A stretch of 20,100 nt of DNA from Streptomyces violaceus (lineage in GTDB: Bacteria > Actinomycetota > Actinomycetes > Streptomycetales > Streptomycetaceae). The stretch is from the NCBI GenBank assembly GCA_000715635.1, contig KL569101.1:100087-120186 (forward strand). Direction: 5' to 3'. The first letter of the stretch is position 1. Every line of letters starts with the position of its first letter. Positions 7,691-15,383 of this stretch are shown in pieces. The notes under the pieces are model-generated. The model was not told where the DNA came from. It saw only the letters and a list, made by a program, of their open reading frames with translations, and did not search any database. A program made the translations under genes and the position numbers.

Positions 7691-9016
7691 CTACCAGTGC
7701 GTGTCTTCCGGTACTTTGATAAAGTCTCCCTTGAAGTTGTCATAAGTCTCGCTGTATGGCTTATCCGAAAAGACGTCGCTCTTTCCGAATGCCTTGTCGA
7801 CGGCATCTGCAGTCGCACCTGTCGCTGCGGCTGCGACTGCACCCTTGTAATAGTTCTCTGACTTGCCGACAGCGGACGCAGCGTCAGGAAACAAATCGCT
7901 ATTCCGGCGAATATTTTCGATGGCGGAGCGAGCTCCGTCGTCTCCGAACCCCAGCTGCTCCAAGCGAGTTGGAGTGACGGGTGCTTCGTCAGTCACGCGC
8001 CCGGCATTTTGTGACATCTCTTTTCTCATGCGGTTAAGGGTCTGGCGTGCAAAGTTCCTGAGGCCGTCGTCTGTCGTCGTGGCGATGACTCGGGTGAGCT
8101 CGTCTCGTGCGGCTCTGTTGACTCGCAACGCTACCTTGAGCCGCGCGGTGCGTTGCACCTGTGAAGCAGCCTTGACGGCCTTATCGGCAATCTTAAGCTT
8201 GGTCAACATCTTGACACCCACACCGAAGGCCACCAAGCCGACGGCGTCCATAGCCACATCGGCGAGGCTAGCTTCCCCTGCGGCGAATAGGACCATTCTC
8301 GTTAGCAACACGGCTACGGATAGCGCGATGGCTATCTGGCCAATGATGGGAATGAAGGCGACGAAGGGAGCCAGAAGTGCCAAAGCTGTAGCTGCCCAGC
8401 CGGCAAGATCGAGGACCCATTTAATAGTGTCGATGTTTTCATGAATCCAGCCTTTGATGTCGTCCCAAAAGCTGTCTTCGATGATGTCGTCAATCTCGTT
8501 GCGGATTTTTGTGGCGTAGTGTCCGGCTCGTTCGTCCCGGTCGCCTACGATACCATCGAGCTTATTCCGGAACTCCCGCAAGGGGTCCCCCTCGGTGCCG
8601 CTCTCCGAGGGGTTCGGGGTCTTGCCGTCTCCTGCGTTCTTTTTGGCCTTGTCCGCGTCGAGTTCTTCCTGCTCTTTCTTCGCGCTTGCCAGGACCTTGT
8701 CAGCCTCACCCTGGTAGTGCTCGAGATCGTTGGCCCAGTTCGACAGGTGGACGTGAACTCGCTCGTAGCGGCTGGCGACCTCCCGCAGATGTTTTTCTAG
8801 TACCTCGGAATCATCGCGCAGCTTGCCTGCGTACTTGCCTTTGAGTTCGTCGTCATCCTTGATTTTCTTAAGTCGGTCGGATTGGTCCCGAAGGGAGGAG
8901 GCAACGGCCTTCATGTGCTTTACTTCATCGCGGATCTCTTCCGCGTCTCCGGGAATGGGATCGGAATCGGCAAGCGGGTGCCAGTCCCGCGGGCGAGGCT
9001 TGGATGACGCGCTCAC
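7691..9016 (-). CDS. T7SS-signal effector-like protein (cassette A)
   Basis: This 441-residue protein opens with the pattern of putative T7SS secretion-signal domains: W-H/D-P-x-x-D-x-x-P-G-D/S followed by long amphipathic helices (residues 12-120), including the block SNWANDLEHYQ near residue 92. A charged linker (120-165) and further helices follow. A long hydrophobic stretch lies at about residues 200-270, resembling the membrane-embedded middle of polymorphic-toxin-like proteins. The C-terminal 170 residues are soluble and end in EDTHW, with no toxin domain I can name. The GTG start overlaps the stop of the small WXG100-like gene as GTGA, so the two are translationally coupled and probably co-secreted. 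Its N-terminus is clearly related to the protein at 13847-15082. Confidence 0.85.
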   Translation of the reverse strand: MSASSKPRPRDWHPLADSDPIPGDAEEIRDEVKHMKAVASSLRDQSDRLKKIKDDDELKGKYAGKLRDDSEVLEKHLREVASRYERVHVHLSNWANDLEHYQGEADKVLASAKKEQEELDADKAKKNAGDGKTPNPSESGTEGDPLREFRNKLDGIVGDRDERAGHYATKIRNEIDDIIEDSFWDDIKGWIHENIDTIKWVLDLAGWAATALALLAPFVAFIPIIGQIAIALSVAVLLTRMVLFAAGEASLADVAMDAVGLVAFGVGVKMLTKLKIADKAVKAASQVQRTARLKVALRVNRAARDELTRVIATTTDDGLRNFARQTLNRMRKEMSQNAGRVTDEAPVTPTRLEQLGFGDDGARSAIENIRRNSDLFPDAASAVGKSENYYKGAVAAAATGATADAVDKAFGKSDVFSDKPYSETYDNFKGDFIKVPEDTHW

Positions 9017-9318
9017 TTGCCTTTCCTCGCCTTCTTGAGTTCCTTTGCCAGCGCGGCATCTGCTCCGGTGAATCCGTTGATTGTGTTTGTTACGAGCTTA
9101 CCGACACCTTCGAGGCTCTCAATCATCTTGGTGCGATAGTCATCCCAATTATCGACAAAGTCACCCATCGCGTCGCTGATTTCCCCGCTCCCCCAGTAGG
9201 GGCGCATATCATCTTTTCTGTTGTCGATATCCTTGAGTTCTTTTTGAATCTTGCCCAGATGGGCCTCTGATTCAACAAGGAGATCGATGTTTACAATGAG
9301 ATTTGCGTCGCCTGCCAT
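9013..9318 (-). CDS. Small WXG100-like partner protein (cassette A)
   Basis: This 101-residue helical protein has two predicted helices around a short turn (YWGSGEI, residues 41-47) and a basic tail (KELKKARKGK). It fits the size and shape of ESX/WXG100 partners. It is related to the 99-residue protein at 15084-15383: both have F-x-D-(N/D)-W in the second helix, then G-x-x-K and a D-x-x-LA-x-x-L-K end. Each is encoded immediately before a T7SS-signal protein. The ATG at 9318 has an AGGAG site, but at a long spacing (about 14 bases). It would form the heterodimer that carries the larger protein to the ATPase; that function is inferred from family and context. Confidence 0.8.
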   Translation of the reverse strand: MAGDANLIVNIDLLVESEAHLGKIQKELKDIDNRKDDMRPYWGSGEISDAMGDFVDNWDDYRTKMIESLEGVGKLVTNTINGFTGADAALAKELKKARKGK

Positions 9319-9370
9319 GGCTGCTGCTCGGGCTCCTGTGAAGAGTGCTTTTGTTTGCGGGATTGCGGGT

Positions 9371-10456
9371 TCAGCGATTGATCGCCTGGATTTCCTGGAC
9401 GGTGATGTCCTGCTCGTTGCCGAACGTGCCGTTCGGGAGGTCGTCGCCGGCGCCGCCGGTGCCGGTCCAGGTGATCTCCCACGTGATGGTGGCCTGGAGC
9501 TTGTACGTGCCGTCGCCGGAGGAGCGGAGGTACTTGATTCCGCACGGCGGTGTCTGGTCGGCCTTGCCCTTGGCGTAGGGCTCGCCGATGGAGTCGTCGG
9601 CGTTGATGGTGCATTCGCCGGAGGCCGGGTAGGTCTCGGCGTCCTCGGTGCCCGGCTCCAGCTTGAGGGATGCCGGTTTGGCGGTCGTGGTGGCCTGGAT
9701 GTTGAAGCCGGGGACGTTGAGGGCCGCCGTGGCCTGGACCTCGTCGAAGACGGCCTTGTCGAGCCAGGCCCAGGTCGGCAGGTTCACCTTGGTGTTGGTC
9801 TCGGGGGCGAGGGTGACCTCGGTGTCGGGAAGCTCCATGTGCTGGTAGGCGAGAGCGGCGAGGATCTCCGGGGTGATGGCCTCTTCGTACTGGGGCGGCG
9901 GGGCATCGCCGTTTTCGACCCAGAACGGGAGGTCCGTGCACGAGGTCCGCTTGAGGTAGTCCGGCTCGTTGGGGTTCTCGACGCCGGCCCAGAACATTCC
10001 CTTGCCGTCGTTCTCGACGTTGTAGTCCTTGTAGCCGGGAGTGTCGGTCCAGCCGTAACCGTCCTCGTAGTGGCGCTGCGTCTCGCTGATCGCCGCACCC
10101 GCAGTCCCGGTCATGCCGGGTGTGTTCAGCTGGCCCTCAAGGTGCTTGGACATCTCCTTCTTGAAGTCCTTGGCGCCGAGGTAGGGGGCGTACCAGCAGG
10201 GAGGCGGTGTCCAGTTGACGTCCGAGGACGTCACGTTTCCGGTGCCGCCGCCTTTGGCGACGGATCCGGAGTACTGGATTCGGGCGGCGGCGTAGATCCC
10301 TTTGCCGTCGCCCCCGCCTGACTGTTCTGCGTTGGAGCCCTGGGCGTTGCCCGGCAGTTCTCCCGCATAGGCAGGTTCCTCCAATGTGAGGACACCCAGG
10401 GCCAGAGTCAGGGCAGCCGTGGTGGTGCTGAGGGCCGTGCGCCGTGACTCGTTCAC
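9371..10456 (-). CDS. Secreted protein with WTPPxCWY motif (copy 1)
   Basis: I place the start at the GTG at 10456, which overlaps the lipoprotein stop as GTGA; an upstream in-frame start would run far into that gene. The 361-residue product has a Sec signal peptide (ESRR, hydrophobic core, AYA cleavage near residue 31). After a Gly/Ser-rich linker comes a WTPPPCWYAP motif. The conserved C-terminal half includes NTKVNLPTWAWLDK, AETYPASGECTINAD, PPCGIKYLRSSGDG and TWEITWTGTG. Four mature cysteines are conserved with copy 2, suggesting two disulfides in an exported beta-rich domain. I do not know the function. It is probably co-transcribed with the lipoprotein, and 52 bases separate it from the cassette-A WXG100-like gene. 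Confidence 0.85.
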   Translation of the reverse strand: MNESRRTALSTTTAALTLALGVLTLEEPAYAGELPGNAQGSNAEQSGGGDGKGIYAAARIQYSGSVAKGGGTGNVTSSDVNWTPPPCWYAPYLGAKDFKKEMSKHLEGQLNTPGMTGTAGAAISETQRHYEDGYGWTDTPGYKDYNVENDGKGMFWAGVENPNEPDYLKRTSCTDLPFWVENGDAPPPQYEEAITPEILAALAYQHMELPDTEVTLAPETNTKVNLPTWAWLDKAVFDEVQATAALNVPGFNIQATTTAKPASLKLEPGTEDAETYPASGECTINADDSIGEPYAKGKADQTPPCGIKYLRSSGDGTYKLQATITWEITWTGTGGAGDDLPNGTFGNEQDITVQEIQAINR

Positions 10457-11124
10457 TGGCACTTCGCCGCCTTTGTTGCGACGAACACCTTGGATGCCTG
10501 CCACAGACCGTCTCCGGTGGGGTGTTTGACCATGATGATCTTGAAGTAGTCGAAGTCCGTGATGCTGGGCTCGCCCTTCAGGACCTTTCCGGTCCTGACT
10601 TCTTCGGAGTAGAACTTGCTTGAGTCCACGCAGGAGGCGACCTCTACCGAGTTGCCGTTCGGCGCGGACCGAGTGGTGGCCTGGTAGTGGCGTCGTGTGC
10701 CGTTTGCCGTCCAGCCGCCTTCGAGCCTGGCTTTGATCTGCGTCGTCGCGTACTTCAGCCCGTCGCCGGTGGCGTACGCGGTCACCGCCGCGTCCTTGGT
10801 GGTCCGCTTGTCGACGCCCCGATAGATGGCACGGAAGAAGTTCGCGGCATCATCCATCGCAGCCGCCTCGTTCTTGTCCTTGGGCTTGTCCCAGTCGAAG
10901 ACCAGGTCCATGTCCTCAGGCAGCGACACGTCCACGCCGTCCGGCTTGTCCCCTGCCGGGGCTCCCGAGGGTGACGCCGACTCCTTCGGCGTCTTCGTTC
11001 CCTGGTCGGCGCCAGCGATCTTGTCGTTGTCGCTGGACTTGTCGTCCCCGCTACCGCAGGCCGTCAACAGCAGTGCTGCCGTCGCTGCCAACGCGGCAGC
11101 AACGGGCAATGTGCGGCGCTTCAC
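10453..11124 (-). CDS. Lipoprotein (copy 1), T7SS-neighbourhood family
   Basis: The GTG at 11124 is preceded by GGGGAGCC and gives a textbook lipoprotein signal peptide: KRR, a hydrophobic Ala/Leu core and lipobox LTAC with Cys23. The longer in-frame reading from 11418 has no such logic. The mature part starts with a Ser/Lys/Asp-rich linker (DNDKIAGADQG), then VDVSLPEDMDLVFDW and a roughly 150-residue alpha+beta domain. That domain could be NTF2-like by pattern (helix with AYATGDGLKYA, then strands ending GLWQASKVFV and a final cysteine). It is paralogous to 17319-17975: the signal peptide and the IAGADQG linker are nearly identical while the domain has diverged. It is coupled to the secreted protein by GTGA, which suggests that the pair acts together outside the membrane. 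Confidence 0.86.
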   Translation of the reverse strand: MKRRTLPVAAALAATAALLLTACGSGDDKSSDNDKIAGADQGTKTPKESASPSGAPAGDKPDGVDVSLPEDMDLVFDWDKPKDKNEAAAMDDAANFFRAIYRGVDKRTTKDAAVTAYATGDGLKYATTQIKARLEGGWTANGTRRHYQATTRSAPNGNSVEVASCVDSSKFYSEEVRTGKVLKGEPSITDFDYFKIIMVKHPTGDGLWQASKVFVATKAAKCQ

Positions 11125-11430
11125 AGTGGCTCCCCGTGAGAGACAGAAGTTCAGTAAGTGCTCTGACGGTACCGGTGAGGTTTTCGGTTTCACCAGCGTG
11201 AACTTTCGCGAGTACCGATGCAATCCGGGAGGTATGGGGCTCTCAGGAGGCGGGCTGTGTCCTGATCGTGCCCAAACGCGTGACTGCGCCGCATGCCACC
11301 GTGTGCGGCGCGCACACCGTGCTGTTGACGGGTTGCGATTCGCTAGTGCGGTGCCCTGCGTCTGAGCAGCTGCGGTCTGCGTCCAGCACCAGGAGGCGGC
11401 GTCTTCGGCATGGGCCACCGCGGTGCTCCG
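11125..11430. other. Intergenic region between cassette B and lipoprotein copy 1
   Basis: The part nearest the lipoprotein carries the promoter-like block listed separately. Further upstream, CTGTGTCCTGATCGTGCCC (11255-11273) is repeated exactly at 18105-18123 upstream of lipoprotein copy 2. I see no gene here: the long minus-strand frame is an accidental extension of the lipoprotein frame. Confidence 0.5.
11163..11206 (-). promoter_or_regulatory. Conserved promoter-like block upstream of lipoprotein copy 1
   Basis: On the minus strand this reads AAAGTTCACGCTGGTGAAACC followed by GGTACCGTCAG. GAAACC (11186-11191) and CGTC (11165-11168) are separated by 17 bases, an arrangement like ECF sigma factor promoters (GGAAC-type -35, CGTC-type -10). 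The same block recurs at 18015-18056 and 15605-15647. The start codon lies about 40 bases downstream. Confidence 0.5.
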
Positions 11431-12105
11431 CTAGAGCTGGGCTGTCGGCGACTGGCCTCGCTCAGGAACAGAGCCGCCGTTGAGGAGTTCGACCAGCTCG
11501 GTGGTGTGGGTGGAGGCGCGTGTGGTGAGCCGTGCCCAGGAGCCGTCCTGGAAGGTGAGCCGGAAGTCCCTGCGGCCGAGGCTGAATTGTTTGACGGTCG
11601 CCTCGGCGACGTTGTCGCGCGGTGTCTCCCAGAGTGTCCTGCCAGACTCGACGACGCAAAGGCGTCCGGGGGTCAACACGATCTCTGTGACGCACCGCGA
11701 CGGACGTCGGGAAGGGTCGAGCTGCCAGGGCAGGGCGCGGGCGGTGTCGCCGGGGTCGGCCCACATGACCGGGAAGTCGTCGACTTCGTTCTCCTGGTCC
11801 TCCAGCTTCCCGCGGCCCGGTTCGGGGTCGATCGTGCTGCCTCCGAGGAGGTCACAGAGGATGCCCCAGGCGATGACGAACGGGGCGGAGACGGCGTCGC
11901 GCGCATACACGCCGATCTTGCCGGGGAGGCGGCGGACCGAGAAGGTGCCGCTGCCCTTCGGCCAGCCGGGGAGCTCGGGTTCGATGTCGTGACGGCGGCG
12001 GTCGCGGAAGGAGCGGCGGCCGTCCACGGAGGCGGCGGTGCCGGTCGCGAAGGAGACCGGGTAACGCCCCAGCAGGGTCTCGTCGGGTTCCTGATAGCAG
12101 TCCAC
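11431..12105 (-). CDS. DFPVMW/PH-like protein (shorter paralogue), cassette B
   Basis: This 224-residue soluble protein starts at a GTG preceded by TAGGAG with 5-base spacing. Domains in order: an N-terminal block with ETLLGRYPVSFATG and the sequence up to ELPGWPKG; a hydrophobic segment (about residues 70-88); the signature VDDFPVMWADPGDTARALPWQLDP (starting near residue 108, given in outline); then a beta-rich PH-like domain ending in FQDGSWARLTTRA (DGSW at 187-190) and a C-terminal helix. It aligns throughout with the 305-residue protein at 12888-13805. Only 8 bases separate it from the preceding stop, so it is the last gene of the cassette-B operon. It may bind membrane lipid or a T7SS partner; that is inference from the fold guess only. 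Confidence 0.78.
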   Translation of the reverse strand: MDCYQEPDETLLGRYPVSFATGTAASVDGRRSFRDRRRHDIEPELPGWPKGSGTFSVRRLPGKIGVYARDAVSAPFVIAWGILCDLLGGSTIDPEPGRGKLEDQENEVDDFPVMWADPGDTARALPWQLDPSRRPSRCVTEIVLTPGRLCVVESGRTLWETPRDNVAEATVKQFSLGRRDFRLTFQDGSWARLTTRASTHTTELVELLNGGSVPERGQSPTAQL

Positions 12106-12113
12106 GGGGGCTC

Positions 12114-12848
12114 CTAATCGGCAGACGGTGTCTCGGACAGCGCATCAGCCGGATCGATGAAGGAAACCGTTTGAAGTACTGCTTCCATCAATTCGCAGAA
12201 CTGCTGCCAGTGATCGACGTATGCCGTCAAGAGCGTGAATACCGCTGTGAACGGACCGGTTGGGAAAGGGACGTGCACCTGGAGCTGCGCGGTGACGAGA
12301 TCCTTCGGGTCACCGTCCGCTGTCATGTGGGGGTTGACCTGGAACTGACGCCAAGTGGCGCATGCGACCGCCGGCCCACAAGGAAGGTCGAGCCAGTGGA
12401 CGTCGTTGTACGGGTCCTTCGAGAGCGTCGCGAGGATGCCCTGCGCCACGACGTCGGTGTTCGCGCCGGTGTGATCTGTAGGGACAGCGGCCAGGGTGAA
12501 GGCGCACTGGGCAGCTCCCTCGGAGAGGTCGTGCCTGATCACGTCGCCTTGCGGGGTGTGCTCCTCCTCGGACGTGGAGAACAAGCCCAGCGCCGCGTAG
12601 GACACCCCGGTGTCCACCAAGAGCTCCGCCACTCCCGCGTAGTAGGGGGAGGCGGGACTCCAGATGGTTTCGTCCCCGCGCGAGTACAGATCACGTACGA
12701 AGGAGTCGGCGCGCTGTGCACGCTCTTCGGGGGTGGCAGCGAGCGGGAGGGTGAAGAAGCCCTCGGGGGCGAGGAACCAGACGGGGGGTGGGGCGCTCGG
12801 CGAGGCCGGTGGCAGGAGCGGTGCCGTGGAATCAGAAGTGGGTGTCAT
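12114..12848 (-). CDS. Helper-like soluble protein, paralogous to the protein at 6661-7293
   Basis: This 244-residue protein has a proline-rich N-terminus (residues 1-22), then VWFLAPEGFFTLPL and a long helix-rich part (EERAQRADSFVRDLY). A beta-rich core follows, ending in the strand LQVHVPFPTGPFTAVFTLLTA and a helix FCELMEAVLQTVSFI. There is no signal peptide or membrane helix, and no catalytic motif that I recognise. The C-terminal pattern matches the 210-residue protein of cassette A, and both sit downstream of a T7SS-signal gene. Such a position suits a secretion chaperone, by analogy with EspG, but I see no EspG signature. The ribosome-binding site before the ATG at 12848 is weak, with 39 bases from the upstream gene, so coupling may help its translation. 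Confidence 0.74.
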   Translation of the reverse strand: MTPTSDSTAPLLPPASPSAPPPVWFLAPEGFFTLPLAATPEERAQRADSFVRDLYSRGDETIWSPASPYYAGVAELLVDTGVSYAALGLFSTSEEEHTPQGDVIRHDLSEGAAQCAFTLAAVPTDHTGANTDVVAQGILATLSKDPYNDVHWLDLPCGPAVACATWRQFQVNPHMTADGDPKDLVTAQLQVHVPFPTGPFTAVFTLLTAYVDHWQQFCELMEAVLQTVSFIDPADALSETPSAD

Positions 12849-12887
12849 TGCGTCGGAGGCCGTTCCGGATGAGATGAGGAGATGAGG

Positions 12888-13805
12888 TCAGAAGTCCTCG
12901 GGGAGGTAGTCGCCGATGTCGACCCTTGTTCCGTCGGGTTCCATGGTGATGTTCACCTCCGAGGCTCCGAACAGGGACGTGTACCTGCTCGGGAGCAGGA
13001 TCTCGACCCGAATGCGGCCGGTTGGGTTTCGCGTGATGACGGGAGACACGGACGCTGGCATCTCCTTCTCGGCGGCGAATTCCAATACCGTGGCTCGCTG
13101 TTGTGGCGTCAAGGACTCAAGAGCAATCAGCTCGCGTGGGGGAGCCAGATAGCGGGTGAGCTTTCGGCGTGCCTTGCAGCGCAGTCTGCACCACGAGCCG
13201 TCGACGAAGGTGATCCTGAAGTCTTCGCCGTCCTTGAAGTTCTTGAGTTCAACGCTGCCGATGTCGGAGCGAGGGCACTCCCAGATCACGTTGTCGTCGA
13301 TGAGCTCCATGTCCTTCTTGACGAAGGGCAGGTGGACGATGACGATCCTGCGGTCGGTGACGATCAGATGCGTGAAATGGTGCTTCTGATCCGCTCGGCC
13401 AGGATCCAGCTGCCACGGCAGGGTGCGGGCGATTGTCCCTGACGCGGCCCACATGACCGGGAAGTCCTCGACCTCGTCCGCCGGGTCGTCCGGAGTGTCG
13501 GAGCCCTCGTCGCCAGATGTGCCGCCGCCACTGAGATTGCCGCCGGCGGCGCTGAGGAAGGCCATGACTGCGACGCCCGCCGCCGTCGCGGCCCCTCTCA
13601 GCGACTTGTCGGCGACCGCGCCGCTTGTGGAGCGGGGTGTGTAGGAAGGCCCCTCGGGCCAGCCCGGCAGCTCGTGCTGAATGTCCTTGCGCTCAAGGTC
13701 ACGGAACCAGCGCATGCCCCTGACAGGCGCGGCAGCGCCCGTGGCGAACGTGACCGGAGCGCGGGCGAGCAGTGTCTCCCCGGGACCGGGCTGCCAGATG
13801 TTCAT
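12888..13805 (-). CDS. DFPVMW/PH-like protein (longer paralogue), cassette B
   Basis: This is a 305-residue protein with an ATG start preceded by GAGGAAGG. It shares with the 224-residue paralogue the N-terminal block (ETLLARAPVTFATG, then HELPGWPEG), the signature EDFPVMWAASGTIARTLPWQ at about residues 113-132, and a PH-like beta domain. The PH-like region runs THLIVTDRRIVIV to FVDGSWCRLRC, with DGSW at 202-205. A weakly hydrophobic Ala/Gly-rich segment (about residues 70-92) may touch the membrane. A C-terminal extension of about 60 residues (from PASVSPVITRNP) is absent from the short paralogue. The pattern 'T-D-R-R-I-V-I-V' is typical of bacterial PH-domain proteins. It lies between the effector-like gene and the helper-like gene in one operon. 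Confidence 0.8.
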   Translation of the reverse strand: MNIWQPGPGETLLARAPVTFATGAAAPVRGMRWFRDLERKDIQHELPGWPEGPSYTPRSTSGAVADKSLRGAATAAGVAVMAFLSAAGGNLSGGGTSGDEGSDTPDDPADEVEDFPVMWAASGTIARTLPWQLDPGRADQKHHFTHLIVTDRRIVIVHLPFVKKDMELIDDNVIWECPRSDIGSVELKNFKDGEDFRITFVDGSWCRLRCKARRKLTRYLAPPRELIALESLTPQQRATVLEFAAEKEMPASVSPVITRNPTGRIRVEILLPSRYTSLFGASEVNITMEPDGTRVDIGDYLPEDF

Positions 13806-13846
13806 CGCGGTACGGCCTTCCTCACGTGGAGCGCTCGGTTCTGCGA

Positions 13847-15082
13847 CTAATCACCGGACAGTGCCTGGCCTATGTGCGTACCGACCTTCGGCGCGATCTT
13901 GAAACCACCATCGATCGCCCTGCCTAGGCCACTGATCGGATCCATGTTTCCCTTGAACAGTGTGTTGATCCCCTTTGTGCCCAACCACTGCCCTTCTTGG
14001 TATCCGGCACTCACGAGACCGCCCGCACGGGACATCAAATTACTGCTTGCATGTGAGACCTGATAGGCATGCTCTGACACGCCTCCGATCTTTATAAGGC
14101 CAGCTTTCCCAAACCCCTCTGAGAGACCTTCTGAGGCCTTCCCAAAGGAAAGCAGGACCTTGGAGCGGCCGATGTCCTTGTACTTGAACCCCTCCCCGAG
14201 CAGCTTCGATGTGGCCTTGGCGGCACCCAGAGCCTCGTCCGCCGTCTTACCGACCACCTTGACACCCTTGCCAAACATGCCGATGCCCGGCATCAGGCCC
14301 AGCGCGTCCAACCCGAGCGTGGCCCAGCTCACATCCGCGCCGGCCGCCTTGGCCACGCCGTGCGTCGCCAGCGTCAGGCCCGCGCCGATGAGTGCGGCAG
14401 TGCCGAAGATGGCCGCGAGGGGCGGGAACGGGAGGGTGACGATGGCCAGCAGTCCGAGGACCGCGGTGATGTCGCTCAGCACATCACCGATCGCCTTGAT
14501 CAGGTCTGCGTGCTCCTTGAGCCAGTCGCCGGTGGCGTCCCAGGCGTCCGCGATGCCGTTGCCCAGCTTCTCCCAGAAGCCCGGCTCGTCGGGGGCGATG
14601 TCCGCGGCCTTGTCCAGCTCCTTGCTGATCTTCGCAGCGGCCTGCTTGTAGCGGTCCTCGAGCTCATGGACCTTTTGGATGAGGCCGGTGACATCGCCGG
14701 AGGCCTTGCCGTACTCGTCGGTGCCTTCCTTGGCCTCGGCCTTGGCGTCGAGTTTCTCCCCGGCCTTCTTCTCCAGCCGGTCCGTCTCGTCCTGGAAGTC
14801 CTGGAGGTCGTTGGCCCAGCGGTGGAGCGCGCGGGATGCCTTGTCGAAGGACTCGTGGCTCTTGCGGATGAGCGGGGTGACGTCCTCGCCTATGTACTCG
14901 GTGAAGGCGACAGCGGTCTTGCCCTTCCAGGCGCCGCACTCTATTCGCTCCAGCTCTCGTACTGCCGTGCCCAGTTCGCCCGCCAGCTTGCCCAGCCGTT
15001 TGGCGAGTTCCCGGGTGTCCTCCACGCTTCCGGGAGTGGGGTCCCAGCCGATGTTGGGAGGGACGGTGCGCTGACCAGCCAC
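13847..15082 (-). CDS. T7SS-signal effector-like protein (cassette B)
   Basis: The GTG at 15082 lies one base after the stop of the small WXG100-like gene; the longer reading from 15133 would overlap that gene. The 411-residue product begins with WDPTPGSVEDTRELAKRLG, the T7SS-signal pattern, and has a true W-x-G (AWKG, residues 51-54). WANDLQDFQDETDRLEKK (from residue 89) matches the cassette-A protein. A charged helical region follows, and then a long hydrophobic region (about residues 195-290: VLGLLAIVTLPFPPLAAIFG...GADVSWATLGLDALGLMPG). The last 120 residues are Gly/Lys-rich, without a toxin domain I can name. The gene order (partner, effector-like, accessory proteins) mirrors cassette A. 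It is probably an exported, membrane-interacting protein; toxicity is unproven. Confidence 0.86.
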   Translation of the reverse strand: MAGQRTVPPNIGWDPTPGSVEDTRELAKRLGKLAGELGTAVRELERIECGAWKGKTAVAFTEYIGEDVTPLIRKSHESFDKASRALHRWANDLQDFQDETDRLEKKAGEKLDAKAEAKEGTDEYGKASGDVTGLIQKVHELEDRYKQAAAKISKELDKAADIAPDEPGFWEKLGNGIADAWDATGDWLKEHADLIKAIGDVLSDITAVLGLLAIVTLPFPPLAAIFGTAALIGAGLTLATHGVAKAAGADVSWATLGLDALGLMPGIGMFGKGVKVVGKTADEALGAAKATSKLLGEGFKYKDIGRSKVLLSFGKASEGLSEGFGKAGLIKIGGVSEHAYQVSHASSNLMSRAGGLVSAGYQEGQWLGTKGINTLFKGNMDPISGLGRAIDGGFKIAPKVGTHIGQALSGD

Positions 15083-15083
15083 G

Positions 15084-15383
15084 CTACTTGCCCTTCTTCT
15101 TGGCCTTGAGCGACTGAGCCAGCTCAAGGTCAAGCCCGTCGAACGTCTCGCCGATCTTGTTGATCATCTTCACCGCGCCGTGGGTGTGTTTGCCGAGCTG
15201 CTTGATGCCGTAGCCCCAGTCATCGGCGAAGTCCTGGACATCCTCGATGAGTTGGCTCTCGCCGACAGCCGAGGAGTCTGCGCCTCGGAGGTCGCGGCGG
15301 GCATCCTCCATGCGGTCGCTGATGGAGGAGAAGGTCTTCTTCAGGTGCTCGAAAATGGTGTCTTCGAGGCGCAGATCGCTCAT
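15084..15383 (-). CDS. Small WXG100-like partner protein (cassette B)
   Basis: This 99-residue all-helical acidic protein has a strongly basic tail (SLKAKKKGK). The second helix has DVQDFADDWGYGIKQLG, matching DFVDNWDDYRTKM in the cassette-A paralogue, and both end D-x-x-LA-x-x-L-K. It fits the WXG100/ESX-like partner class but has no W-x-G in the turn. The first ATG has only a weak GGGA site 12 bases upstream. It is the first gene of the 15383-11431 operon. A promoter-like block lies 222 bases upstream at 15605-15647, and the inverted lipoprotein relic lies beyond that. Confidence 0.8.
   Translation of the reverse strand: MSDLRLEDTIFEHLKKTFSSISDRMEDARRDLRGADSSAVGESQLIEDVQDFADDWGYGIKQLGKHTHGAVKMINKIGETFDGLDLELAQSLKAKKKGK

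Noticed and set aside
9251..10321. Long plus-strand frame over secreted copy 1
   Set aside because: It is antisense to a gene with a clear signal peptide and a paralogue; the frame has no ribosome-binding site.
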